Of a stretch of DNA of 50,399 nt, positions 18,668 through 28,027 are shown in pieces. The notes beneath the pieces were generated by a model that saw only the letters and a program-made list of their open reading frames with translations, had not been told where the DNA came from and searched no databases. Origin of the DNA: Terriglobales bacterium. GTDB lineage: Bacteria > Acidobacteriota > Terriglobia > Terriglobales > Acidobacteriaceae. Within the stretch, counting starts at the first letter, position 1, and the number at the start of each line of letters is the position of its first letter. Where the stretch lies: contig JACQDD010000013.1 in the NCBI GenBank assembly GCA_016201265.1, forward strand, positions 1 through 50,399, in the 5' to 3' direction. Both the position numbers and the translations under genes were made by a program.

Positions 18668-20149
18668 ATGCCAAGCGGAGTCAAGTCCGAAGTTCGTACC
18701 TATCAGATGTACATCAATGGCGAATGGGTGGACAGCGTGTCCAACAAGACCTCTGCCATCATCGATCCATCCACGGAAGAGGTGATCGCGCAGGTGCCGT
18801 CGGGCAACGCGGAGGACGTAAACCGGGCGGTGGCCGCGGCCAAGGCCGCTTTTGAAACCGGCCCGTGGGCTTCGACGACGCCGCAGGAGCGCGGCCGGGT
18901 CCTGTTCCGTCTAGCGGAAAAAATTCGCCAGAACGCGGCCATGCTGGCGGAAATCGAATCGCGCAACTGCGGCAAGCCGATCGTCGAGGCGGAATACGAC
19001 ATTAACGACGCCGCCACCTGCTTCGAGTATTACGGCGGGATGGCCACGAAAATTCTGGGAACGGTCAACCCGGTTCCGGACAACGCCGTCAGTCTGACCA
19101 TGAAGGAACCGATGGGCGTGGCCGCCATGATCACGCCGTGGAACTATCCGCTGGTGATGGCGACGTGGAAGATGGCGCCGGCGTTGGCTGCGGGGTGTAC
19201 TTGTATTCTGAAACCGCCGGGGGTCACGCCGCTGACCGTGCTGGAACTGGCGAATTGGCTCCCGGAAGTAGGCCTGCCGCCGGGCGTGCTGAACATCGTT
19301 ACGGGATCGGGGTCGGTCTGCGGCACGGCGCTGACGCAGCACCCGGACGTGAACAAGATCGCTTTCACCGGCAGCAATGAAGTAGGCAAGGTCATCATCA
19401 AGCAGGCTGCGGACACCTTGAAGCGGGTTACCATGGAGTTGGGCGGCAAGTCCCCCAACATCTTTTTCGCCGACGCGGACTTCGAAAATGCCATTGACGG
19501 CGCGCTCTTCGGCGTCTTCATCAACCAGGGAGAAGTATGCTCGGCGGGCAGCCGCATCCTGGTCGAGCGGTCCATCTACAAGAAGTTCGTCGAGGCCATG
19601 ACCGAGAAGGCCAAGAGAATCCGGCTCGGTCCGCCGCTCGAGCGCGAAACCAAGATGGGCCCCATGGTGAGCAAGGACCAGTACGAGACGGTGCGCTCCT
19701 ATCAGGAGATTGGCAAGAAAGAAGCCAAGATGTCCATCGGTGGCGGCCGGGCGGAGAAATTCGCCAAGGGCTACTACATCGAACCCACGATTTTCTATGA
19801 CGTGGACAACCACGCCCGGATTGCGCAAGAAGAGATCTTTGGGCCGGTGGCGGCCGTGATTCCGTTCGACGACGAAAAAGACGCGCTCAAGATCGCGAAC
19901 GACACGCCCTACGGGCTGGCCGCCGCCGTCTGGACGCGCGATATTTTCAAGGCCATGCGCGTGGTGAAGGCGTTGCGCGCCGGCATCGTGTGGGTGAACC
20001 ACATGCAGCCGACGTATGTGGAAGCGCCCTGGGGCGGCTACAAGCAGTCCGGCTATGGCCGTGAACTCGGGCCGTGGGGCATCGAAGAGTATCTGGAAAG
20101 CAAACAGGTGCACATCAACCTGAACGAGCAACCGATCGGCTGGTACTGA
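18668..20149 (+). CDS. Aldehyde dehydrogenase (betaine/gamma-aminobutyraldehyde dehydrogenase-like)
   Basis: TPWNYPLVMATWKMAPALAAGCTCILKPP, FTGSNEVGK, ELGGKSPNIFFADADFE, NQGEVCSAGSRILVE. Confidence 0.93.
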   Translation: MPSGVKSEVRTYQMYINGEWVDSVSNKTSAIIDPSTEEVIAQVPSGNAEDVNRAVAAAKAAFETGPWASTTPQERGRVLFRLAEKIRQNAAMLAEIESRNCGKPIVEAEYDINDAATCFEYYGGMATKILGTVNPVPDNAVSLTMKEPMGVAAMITPWNYPLVMATWKMAPALAAGCTCILKPPGVTPLTVLELANWLPEVGLPPGVLNIVTGSGSVCGTALTQHPDVNKIAFTGSNEVGKVIIKQAADTLKRVTMELGGKSPNIFFADADFENAIDGALFGVFINQGEVCSAGSRILVERSIYKKFVEAMTEKAKRIRLGPPLERETKMGPMVSKDQYETVRSYQEIGKKEAKMSIGGGRAEKFAKGYYIEPTIFYDVDNHARIAQEEIFGPVAAVIPFDDEKDALKIANDTPYGLAAAVWTRDIFKAMRVVKALRAGIVWVNHMQPTYVEAPWGGYKQSGYGRELGPWGIEEYLESKQVHINLNEQPIGWY

Positions 20150-20151
20150 AG

Positions 20152-20248
20152 ACCAGTGGTCAGTGGCCAGTGGTCAGTGGTCAGTAGAACTGACCTTGGC
20201 GCTGGCAGACTTTGCTGAGAACTGAGAACTGACAGCTGAGAACTGAAC
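20152..20248. repeat. Degenerate CAGTGGTCAGTGG / GAACTGA intergenic repeat
   Basis: CCAGTGGTCAGTGGCCAGTGGTCAGTGGTCAGTAGAACTGA ... GAGAACTGAGAACTGACAGCTGAGAACTGAAC. Confidence 0.8.
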
Positions 20249-20249
20249 T

Positions 20250-21617
20250 ATGTCCACCATTCAACTGCGCACCCCAATTCCCGGACCGCGCTCGCAAGAG
20301 CTGATGAAACGCCGCAACGCTGCCGTGGTGCAGGCTGCCTATCACGCTACGCCGGTTTTTATCGCGAAGGCCGAAGGGGCGGTCGTCGAAGACGTCGACG
20401 GCAACCGCCTGATTGATTTCGCTGGTGGCATCGGCTGCCTCAACACCGGTCACCGCGCTCCCGCCGTAGTCGAAGCCATTCGCCGCCAGCTCGACCGCTT
20501 TCTGCACACCAGTTTCAACGTGCTGCCCTACGAGAGCTACGTCGCGGTCTGCGAGAAGCTCAACGCGCTCACGCCCGGAAAGTTTTCCAAGAAAACTTTG
20601 CTGGTCAACACCGGCGCTGAGGCTACCGAAAACGCCATCAAAATCGCGCGCAGCTACACCAAGCGGCCTGCGATCATCAGCTTTGAAGATGCTTTCCATG
20701 GCCGCACCTATATGGCCATGGCCGTCACCAGCAAAACACATCCTTACAAGGCAGGATTCGAGCCCTTTCCGGGCGATGTCTACCGCATCCCGTACGCGTA
20801 CTGCTATCGCTGCTCCTACTCGATGAAGTATCCGTCCTGCGAAGTGCATTGCGCCAAGCACATTGAAGATACTTTCAAGCGGGTGGTGGCATCAGAGTCC
20901 GTCGCAGCCGTGATCGTGGAGCCGATCCTGGGTGAAGGCGGGTTCGTTACGCCGCCGGCGGAGTTCTTCCCGACTCTGGCCGCGATCTGCCGCAAGCACG
21001 GCATTCTCCTGATCGCCGACGAAGTCCAGACCGGCTTCGCCCGCACCGGCGCGCTCTTCGCCTGCGAGCGGCTGGGACTCGAGCCCGATCTGATCTGCAT
21101 GGCAAAATCGCTGACGGGCGGCTTGCCCATGGCCGCGGTGACTGGACGCGCTGAGATTATGGACACTCCCGCTTCCGGCCAACTCGGAGGAACCTTCAGT
21201 GGCAATCCGGCGGCCTGCGAAGCCGCCCTCGCCGTGCTCGACATCATCGAGAAGCAAGACCTCTGCGCCCGCGCCAACGTGCTCGGCGAGCGCTTCCGCA
21301 AGCGCGCAGCGAAGTGGCAATCACAGTGGGAACTGATCGGCGAATTCCGCGGACTCGGCGCCATGCAAGCGCTCGAACTCGTCCGCTCGAAAGCCACGCG
21401 CCAGCCCGCTGACGAAGAAACCAAACAAGTGGCACAATACTGCTACGAGCATGGGCTTGTGCTGATCACGGCCGGTTCCTACGGCAACGTGATTCGCCTG
21501 CTGATGCCGCTGGTGCTGACCGACGCGCAAATGGACGAAGCCATGGACGTGCTGGAAGCGGCGCTCGCCCACGTCGCTGCCGAGAAGAAAGGTGCACTTG
21601 CGGAGCAGTCAGCATAA
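20250..21617 (+). CDS. gabT: Class III aminotransferase, 4-aminobutyrate aminotransferase-like
   Basis: VVEDVDGNRLIDFAGGIGCLNTGHRAPAVVEA; LLVNTGAEATENAIKIAR; IADEVQTGFARTG; AKSLTGGLPMAAV. Confidence 0.9.
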   Translation: MSTIQLRTPIPGPRSQELMKRRNAAVVQAAYHATPVFIAKAEGAVVEDVDGNRLIDFAGGIGCLNTGHRAPAVVEAIRRQLDRFLHTSFNVLPYESYVAVCEKLNALTPGKFSKKTLLVNTGAEATENAIKIARSYTKRPAIISFEDAFHGRTYMAMAVTSKTHPYKAGFEPFPGDVYRIPYAYCYRCSYSMKYPSCEVHCAKHIEDTFKRVVASESVAAVIVEPILGEGGFVTPPAEFFPTLAAICRKHGILLIADEVQTGFARTGALFACERLGLEPDLICMAKSLTGGLPMAAVTGRAEIMDTPASGQLGGTFSGNPAACEAALAVLDIIEKQDLCARANVLGERFRKRAAKWQSQWELIGEFRGLGAMQALELVRSKATRQPADEETKQVAQYCYEHGLVLITAGSYGNVIRLLMPLVLTDAQMDEAMDVLEAALAHVAAEKKGALAEQSA

Positions 21618-21628
21618 TCATTACTGCC

Positions 21629-22042
21629 ATGAAACTTCTCACCACAGAGTCACAGAGACACAGAGAGAACGAGGAGCGGGATCCTCGAACCGGCCCAATC
21701 ATCGGCGCGGCTATTGAAGTGCACCGCCAACTTGGTCCGGGGTTGCTGGAGTCCGCCTACGAAGAGTGCTTGTGTCACGAACTGCATCTACGCGGGCTGA
21801 CTTTTGAGCGCCAGGTGGACCTTCCGGTCTCGTATAAGGGCTTCCGTCTTGATTGTGGATATAAGATGGACCTGGTCGTCGAGCAACAGGTGGTTCTCGA
21901 ACTCAAGTGTGTGGAAAAACTTCTGCCGATCCACGAGGCGCAGCTTCTCACATATCTCAAACTCTCGGGGAAGCGCGTCGGCCTGCTGATCAACTTTAAT
22001 GTTTCATTACTAACGCAGGGGATCATCAGAAGAGTTTTGTGA
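21629..22042 (+). CDS. GxxExxY family protein (PDDEXK_3-like)
   Basis: GAAIEVHRQLGPGLLESAYEECLCHELHLRGLTFERQVDLPVSYKG...DLVVEQQVVLELKCVEKL. Confidence 0.9.
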   Translation: MKLLTTESQRHRENEERDPRTGPIIGAAIEVHRQLGPGLLESAYEECLCHELHLRGLTFERQVDLPVSYKGFRLDCGYKMDLVVEQQVVLELKCVEKLLPIHEAQLLTYLKLSGKRVGLLINFNVSLLTQGIIRRVL

Positions 22043-22072
22043 TTCCTCTGTGTCTCTGTGACTCTGTGGTGA
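21639..22072 (+). mobile_element. Putative IR-bounded GxxExxY unit (434 bp)
   Basis: Perfect 27-bp inverted repeats 21639-21665 and 22046-22072 (TCACCACAGAGTCACAGAGACACAGAG) enclosing one ORF. Confidence 0.65.
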
Positions 22073-22103
22073 AATAGTTCTTGGGTTCTGAATCGAGGAA
22101 CGG

Positions 22104-23289
22104 ATGACCACTGCCACCGCTACCCCCACCATGACCGGCCAGGAGATGGTCGACCTCACCAGGAAGCACACTTTGTTCGAATGGTCGGCGCAGTCGAAGG
22201 TCGATCCTATTCCCGTCGCGCGCGCCAAGGGCATTCATTTCTGGACGCCGGAAGGGAATCGCTGAGATCACACCGGGTGACATTGATACTTTCTTCTTTA
22301 CTAACGGCGGCGCCGAAGCCAACGAGAACGCCATCAAGATTGCCCGCTTCTTCACCGGACGCCACAAGATCATGGCGCGCTACCGCTCCTATCACGGCGC
22401 CACCGCCGGAGCCATCAGCCTTACGGGCGATCCGCGGCGCTGGGCTGCCGAGCCGGGCATTCCGGGTGTCGTGCACGTGCTCGACCCCTACCACGGCATC
22501 GAGCGCGGATGGGATTCGGCCGAAACCTCGCTGGCGATGATCGAGGAAACCATGCAGCTCGAAGGCCCGCACACCATCGCCGCCTTCATCCTCGAGACGG
22601 TTGTCGGCACCAACGGCATCCTCGTTCCGCCCGACGGCTACATGCAAGGCGTGCGCAAGCTCTGCGACAAGTACGGGATCCTCATGATCGCCGACGAAGT
22701 CATGGCCGGTTTTGGCCGCACCGGGGAGTGGTTCGCCATTGACCACTGGAAGGTTGTACCCGACCTCATCTGCATGGCCAAGGGACTGACCTCGAGTTAC
22801 CTGCCGCTGGGCGCAGTGGGCATGCGCCATCACATCGCGCAGCATTTCCAGGACAAAGTCTTCTACGGAGGCCTGACCTACAACTCGCATCCCATGGGAT
22901 GCGCGGCCGCGCTCGCGACCATTCGTGTGTATGAAGAAGACAACCTGATCGAGAACGCCCGCAAGATGGGCGCGATCATGAAAGACCTGGGAGCGGAACT
23001 GCAGAAGAAGCATCCGTCGGTCGGCGCAGTGCGTTCGATCGGACTGTTCGGCATCGTCGAACTGGTTCGCAGCCGCAAGACACGGCAGCCGATGGCTCCA
23101 TTCAACGGCACATCAGAGGAAATGGCGGCGCTGGGAAAATTCTTCCGCGAGAACGGACTCTACACAATCGTGCGCTGGAACAGCTTCTACACCAACCCGC
23201 CGCTGTGCATCAACGAGCAGCAACTGCTCGAAGCCTTCGCCATCATTGACAAAGGCCTCGAGATCACCGACAAGGCGGTGACGGACTGA
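22104..23289 (+). pseudogene. Class III aminotransferase with internal frame-breaking deletion
   Basis: N-terminal MTTATATPTMTGQEMVDLTRKHTLFEW...FWTPEGNR-stop in one frame; ITPGDIDTFFFTNGGAEANENAIKIARFFTGRHK... in another; fold residues expected between them are absent. Confidence 0.82.
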
Positions 23290-23290
23290 A

Positions 23291-24010
23291 CTACGAGGTT
23301 ACGGAATAAGCTGCGCACAGCGGGTTCTGCTCCGCCGCGCTCTCCCGCCGATCCGGAACTTCCTTGTCGCTACTGGCGAGAAGGTTCTCCAGCTTGTGCT
23401 GAGTACTCTGCTGCAGTTGCCGGAATCGGATACCGGTGCCGCAGCCGTACACGCTGTGTGTGATCGTCCCGTGCATCCACACTCTTTCCTCTTCCAACCA
23501 GAGGGCAAGGCTCACTTCGGTCAGCGGTTCCATGGCATGCGGCACCTGTACGCGGCAGCCGCCGTCGCTGACATCGCTCGCGGTCACCCACATGGGAGGC
23601 TGGTCGCCGCGGATTCTGATCTCAACCGCAATTTCGCACTCATAGCGCGCCTGCTGTCTCCGGCTGGTCACGCGCGGGCGGACATACTCATCGGGACCGG
23701 AAGCCGGCAGCCAGCAATCCACGGTCGCCGGAACCGGACCGGCGGCTGCCAGTCCAATCTGCCTTCCGTCGCCGGAACCTGATTGTTCCCAAATGACGTG
23801 GAACCGCCGCGTAGTTTCGTTACAGCGCAACGCGACCACGTCTCCCACCTTGACGCCGCAACTGACGTCTTCGAGCAGCGCTCCATTGCGGCTCATGTTG
23901 AGTACGCGGACACGGTCCAGGAAGGCGCGGCCCTTGGCGTCCATGCCACACAGACTGGCCGGAAGGGTCATTAGTATCCGGGGCTGGCGTCGGCATCCCA
24001 TAGTCGTCAC
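23291..24010 (-). CDS. PilZ-domain-like protein (possibly two PilZ-like halves)
   Basis: RRQQARYECEIAVEIRIRG...TASDVSDGGCRVQ and an N-terminal half with VLNMSRNGALLEDVSC. Confidence 0.75.
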   Translation of the reverse strand: MTTMGCRRQPRILMTLPASLCGMDAKGRAFLDRVRVLNMSRNGALLEDVSCGVKVGDVVALRCNETTRRFHVIWEQSGSGDGRQIGLAAAGPVPATVDCWLPASGPDEYVRPRVTSRRQQARYECEIAVEIRIRGDQPPMWVTASDVSDGGCRVQVPHAMEPLTEVSLALWLEEERVWMHGTITHSVYGCGTGIRFRQLQQSTQHKLENLLASSDKEVPDRRESAAEQNPLCAAYSVTS

Positions 24011-24460
24011 GAATCCTTCGCTTTGAATTGATACGCGCCTTACAGCGCGCGGGGGGATGAGTCCTGGCTGCTGTCCGCCCGCGTCGCGGTTACAGAAGTA
24101 ACCAAAGTTGGGCGGTCCTGCAGCACAACTCCAAACGCCTTAGGAGCATGCACGCTGCCATTTCCACCAGGTGACAACGCAAGGACTTGCCCCGGAACTG
24201 CAAGGGAAGTCTGCAAGATCATGCAGGTCGGGGCATCGGAGTTGAAATTCCATACTTACAAGCCAAGAGTATCTAGGTCGCAGAAGTCCCGCTCTCAGGC
24301 GCCGATAGTCTCTAATGCGGCCCGTTCTCGCAAAGATGGCCGCTCGCGAATTAGAAACTGCTCAGAATGGCTCTAGTCCAGGAAGGACGAATCTAGATTT
24401 CAGGGAGTAGTCGTGGGCCTCGCCGCGGCGATGGAATCCCGCGTCTGAGAGGATAGGTTA

Positions 24461-25747
24461 ATGCCGGTCGGTGCAAGTTGCTTGATGCTCGTGATCGCGG
24501 TACTGGTCGCCAACGTTCTGAAGCACGTGTTGGCGGGACTGGTGAAGCTGACCGTTTCCGCGGCTCGGCCTCGCAAAGACTATTCGCTCCAGCCAAGCGT
24601 GAGTATTCTTTTGCCCTGCTACAACGAGGGCAAGACGGTGTACGACACGGTGGAAAGCATCAGCCGCAGTAACTACCCGAACCACAAGTTCGAAATCATT
24701 GCGATTGATGACTACTCCACTGACGATAGTTATCAGTGGTTTCTCAAGTCGCAAGAAGACTTCACTAACATCAGGATCAGAGTCAGCCGGAACCCGCAAA
24801 ATCAGGGAAAAGCCCGGACGGTGTGCAATGCACTGAAGCAATCGGAGGCCGAGATTGTTCTCTCCATCGATTCGGACTGCATCTTCCATCCCGAGGCCAT
24901 CCGCGAACTGGTGGCTTGTTTCGTGGACCCCAAGATCGGCGCGGTGGGCGGCGCCGTCGGTGTGCGAAACGTCAACGACAACATCGTGACCGCCATTCAG
25001 ACTTTTGTCTATTACACGAACTTCCGTCTGATGAAGGTGCTGGAGAACTGGACACGATCGGTCATCTGCATCAGCGGCTGCATGTTCGCGGTGCGGCGAG
25101 ATCTGTTTCTGAACCTCGAGCCCAAGGTCCGGGGCCGCCGCTGGCTGGGTATCGAGGTGAATGACGGGGAAGACCGCTTTCTGACTCACCAGATACTTCT
25201 CGCAGGGTACGGCACGGTTCTCAACAGCAGCGCGCAATGCTGGACGACGGTGCCGAACACCCTGCCGGGGCTGTTCAAACAGCAGATCCGGTGGCAGCGG
25301 TCCGGGGTGCGGGATTTCCTGCTCACGCTCCAGACCCTGCCCCAGCATGTGTGGACCCAGCACCCGAACACCATTTACAACCTGGTGATTCCGACACTCG
25401 CCGCGATGTCCAGCGTGGTGGTGATGCTGATTCTCATGTTCCCCTACAGTTTCTTCCTCTTTTCGGTGGCCCCTGGGCTCTTCCTTCTGTATGGAGCGGG
25501 AGCCGCGACCTTCGACGCTCTCGTCCGGAAGCACAACCCCGAGCAGGCCGTGACCAGCCCGCTCCGGCTGGCTGCCTTCGCGGTCTGGATCGTCGCCGGG
25601 CGCCTGATCGAGATCATTGCCATGCTGACCCTCGACTCCCGTGACTGGGGAACTCGGGCCAAGGCAGTTGCGCTGCAGGAATCGGCACAGGAGGAATCCC
25701 CGTCGCAAGCATTGGAGCTGGATGTGGCAACCGCCGCGGGTGATTAA
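24461..25747 (+). CDS. Family 2 glycosyltransferase, membrane-bound (processive synthase-like)
   Basis: VSILLPCYNEGKTVYDTVESISRSNYPNHKFEIIAIDDYSTDDSYQW; SIDSDCIFHPEA; GEDRFLTHQIL; QIRWQRSGVRDF; C-terminal TMs. Confidence 0.9.
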   Translation: MPVGASCLMLVIAVLVANVLKHVLAGLVKLTVSAARPRKDYSLQPSVSILLPCYNEGKTVYDTVESISRSNYPNHKFEIIAIDDYSTDDSYQWFLKSQEDFTNIRIRVSRNPQNQGKARTVCNALKQSEAEIVLSIDSDCIFHPEAIRELVACFVDPKIGAVGGAVGVRNVNDNIVTAIQTFVYYTNFRLMKVLENWTRSVICISGCMFAVRRDLFLNLEPKVRGRRWLGIEVNDGEDRFLTHQILLAGYGTVLNSSAQCWTTVPNTLPGLFKQQIRWQRSGVRDFLLTLQTLPQHVWTQHPNTIYNLVIPTLAAMSSVVVMLILMFPYSFFLFSVAPGLFLLYGAGAATFDALVRKHNPEQAVTSPLRLAAFAVWIVAGRLIEIIAMLTLDSRDWGTRAKAVALQESAQEESPSQALELDVATAAGD

Positions 25748-26826
25748 TGAGGAACGAATTCTTGCTTTACGTGAGTGGAGGGCTTCACACAGCGTTGCAC
25801 GTGCTACTCAGCAAAGCTGTCCTGTTGCTGTACCGCGTGTTTGCGATCGTGGCGCTCTATGGTGTGCTCGTCGGCGTGTTCGCCTACGCGGTCATGTTGG
25901 GAGTCTATGCGATCAATACTTCGTGGATCGCTCCCGTGATCCTTGCTCCCACCGATCAAAGAAGCCTGGATGTCACCGAGCGGCTCATTACCACGCGTAA
26001 CAGCCTGGAAGATCTGACGCTGGAAATGAACCGGCAGAAGAGCTTGCTGGCTGAAATGAAGCAGCACCGGGCGGCACTTAAGTCTCTACAGCCGGAGTTG
26101 GAAGCGGCCGTCGTCCGCGAGCGACAACATAACAAAGTGGCGGCAAAGGATCTGCTGCGGCTGAACCAACAGAAACGCGCGGACATTGACAAGACGCGCG
26201 GCCTGGTGGACGACGTGAACGGAGTAGAAGCAGAAATTCAGCGAGACCTGGCGGCCAACCTGATCACCAAGGGAGAGGCGGCGATTCAGCGTGCGCAGCT
26301 CAATCAGACTCGCAACGCCGCCACCGACAGCCAGATCAACGAAGTCTTGTTGCGCGACAGCGTCCTGCAGAAGAGCACGATCGGCACCCAGATCCTCGAT
26401 GTTCTCGATAAGCGGGCTGAGCTCGAATCCCAGATCGCCCAGCTTGACATCAGCATTGCCATAGCCGGACAAGAAATCGCGACGGTTCAAGCGCAGGTGG
26501 AGCGGCTCAACAAAGCCATCAACCTGGCAACCCAGACGCCCTACTTCCTCGCCGTGTCGGGCGAAGAGACGCTGCACTTCGCCTTCGTCCCCTACGACAA
26601 TCGGACGAGCGTCTGGGTGGGTGCTCCAGTGTACGACTGCTATCTCCACGTGCTTTTGTGCCGGCAGGTGGGCACGGTCAAGCGCATCTTTGAGAGTGAA
26701 GAAAAAACTCAGAATCCGATCTTCCGAACGGATATGCGCGGGTTCCTCATCCAGCTCGACTTGCAGAATGAAGAATCCGCAAAGTCCAAGACCTTGTTTC
26801 TGAACCATAGGCCACTGCTCCTGTAA
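25747..26826 (+). CDS. Membrane-anchored long coiled-coil, HlyD/membrane-fusion-like protein
   Basis: N-terminal TM helices, long coiled-coil, short C-terminal beta region; overlaps GT stop by 1 nt (TAATGA). Confidence 0.65.
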   Translation: MRNEFLLYVSGGLHTALHVLLSKAVLLLYRVFAIVALYGVLVGVFAYAVMLGVYAINTSWIAPVILAPTDQRSLDVTERLITTRNSLEDLTLEMNRQKSLLAEMKQHRAALKSLQPELEAAVVRERQHNKVAAKDLLRLNQQKRADIDKTRGLVDDVNGVEAEIQRDLAANLITKGEAAIQRAQLNQTRNAATDSQINEVLLRDSVLQKSTIGTQILDVLDKRAELESQIAQLDISIAIAGQEIATVQAQVERLNKAINLATQTPYFLAVSGEETLHFAFVPYDNRTSVWVGAPVYDCYLHVLLCRQVGTVKRIFESEEKTQNPIFRTDMRGFLIQLDLQNEESAKSKTLFLNHRPLLL

Positions 26827-26835
26827 GGAGACCAT

Positions 26836-27879
26836 TTGAAGTCAGTAATTCTCGCACTGTGTCTAGTGTCCACCGACGCCTTCGCCAACGAGGATCAGGA
26901 TGCCTATTGCCAGTATGTGACGGAGCAGGCGGCGGCCGAGCGCGATCGCCTCCGCACGCCCAACGTTGTAGCGGGGCTGACTCAGCCCAACTCCGGTCTG
27001 CCGATGCAGGTGGTGTGGGGAGTCTCCAGCAGCGTGGCCAACAACCGCAAAGCAGTCCTGACCATGCAGGTCGCACGCAAGAACTGCCAGCTCTACCAGA
27101 CAGCGGTAGAGGCCCAGATGCATGTTCAGTACGCCCTGCCGGAGATCGAGAGAGACATCCTGCAACATCGCCTGGCACTGATTGAGCAGGCGACGGCCCA
27201 ATTGGAGATTCTCCTGGCCGCCAATATGAAGCTGGTGGAAGCGCAGAACGTGACTCGCCCTGCCTTGTACCCTTTGAAAGCGGCCAAGGTGAGACTGAAT
27301 TCCAGCCGCGCCACCACCTCGATCGAAATCACTTCGAGGTATGTGCCCCAACTCAGCTCCACGCCTTTGCGGGATTTAATCGTAAGTAAGCTCGACAGCG
27401 ACCGGGAAGCCCAGAAAGCCATGGCCAAGTTAGAGCGGCAAAACAATTGGGACCTGGCGCTCTCGGTGGGGGCACATCACCAGGTCCGTCCTTTGTCCCA
27501 GGAGAAGGTCGCAGCCTATGGCGAGATCAGCTTCAGCTACAACCTGGCAGACTGGGCGATCGGCCGCCATCTCCGCGATGCGACTGAGTCCTATGGTCGA
27601 TGGAAGGCAGTGCAGGCAGGGGATGTCGCGTATGCGGCGGAGATCCTTCGGCGCCAGATCGGGCAAACTATCGCCATTCAGGAAGGCCAATTGGCCTTGT
27701 TGCGGGATGAGGACAAAGAAATTGACCAGGACATCGAGCACCTCGGCGGGATCAACACCAATGCGGCAGTCGGCTTCCGCAATCAATTGATTGCCGATCA
27801 GTTGGTCCTCCGCGTCGATGTCGGCGACATGGTCTTTCGTTTAGACAGGCTGCGTGCCTTTCTGCGCGACAACTTCTGA
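26836..27879 (+). CDS. Exported helical protein (possible TolC-like/outer-membrane component), TTG start
   Basis: Signal peptide MKSVILALCLVSTDAFA; long helical segments; 9 nt after preceding gene. Confidence 0.6.
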   Translation: MKSVILALCLVSTDAFANEDQDAYCQYVTEQAAAERDRLRTPNVVAGLTQPNSGLPMQVVWGVSSSVANNRKAVLTMQVARKNCQLYQTAVEAQMHVQYALPEIERDILQHRLALIEQATAQLEILLAANMKLVEAQNVTRPALYPLKAAKVRLNSSRATTSIEITSRYVPQLSSTPLRDLIVSKLDSDREAQKAMAKLERQNNWDLALSVGAHHQVRPLSQEKVAAYGEISFSYNLADWAIGRHLRDATESYGRWKAVQAGDVAYAAEILRRQIGQTIAIQEGQLALLRDEDKEIDQDIEHLGGINTNAAVGFRNQLIADQLVLRVDVGDMVFRLDRLRAFLRDNF

Positions 27880-28027
27880 GGAGCTCCGGCGGGTGGCGGC
27901 CCTTCTGATCGACCTGATTCTCGAGGGGCGCCCGCCGCCACACAAGCATGCGAGATCCTTCGCGGCCAAGAGCGCCGCTCAGGTGACCGCAGCGGGCTCC
28001 CGCTTCGCTCACGCCCGCTAGGCGCGC

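Noticed and set aside
24240-24460. c-di-GMP riboswitch or sigma-54 promoter upstream of the GT2 gene
   Set aside because: Scanned for GEMM-like core and for TGGCAC-N5-TTGCA; neither convincingly present.
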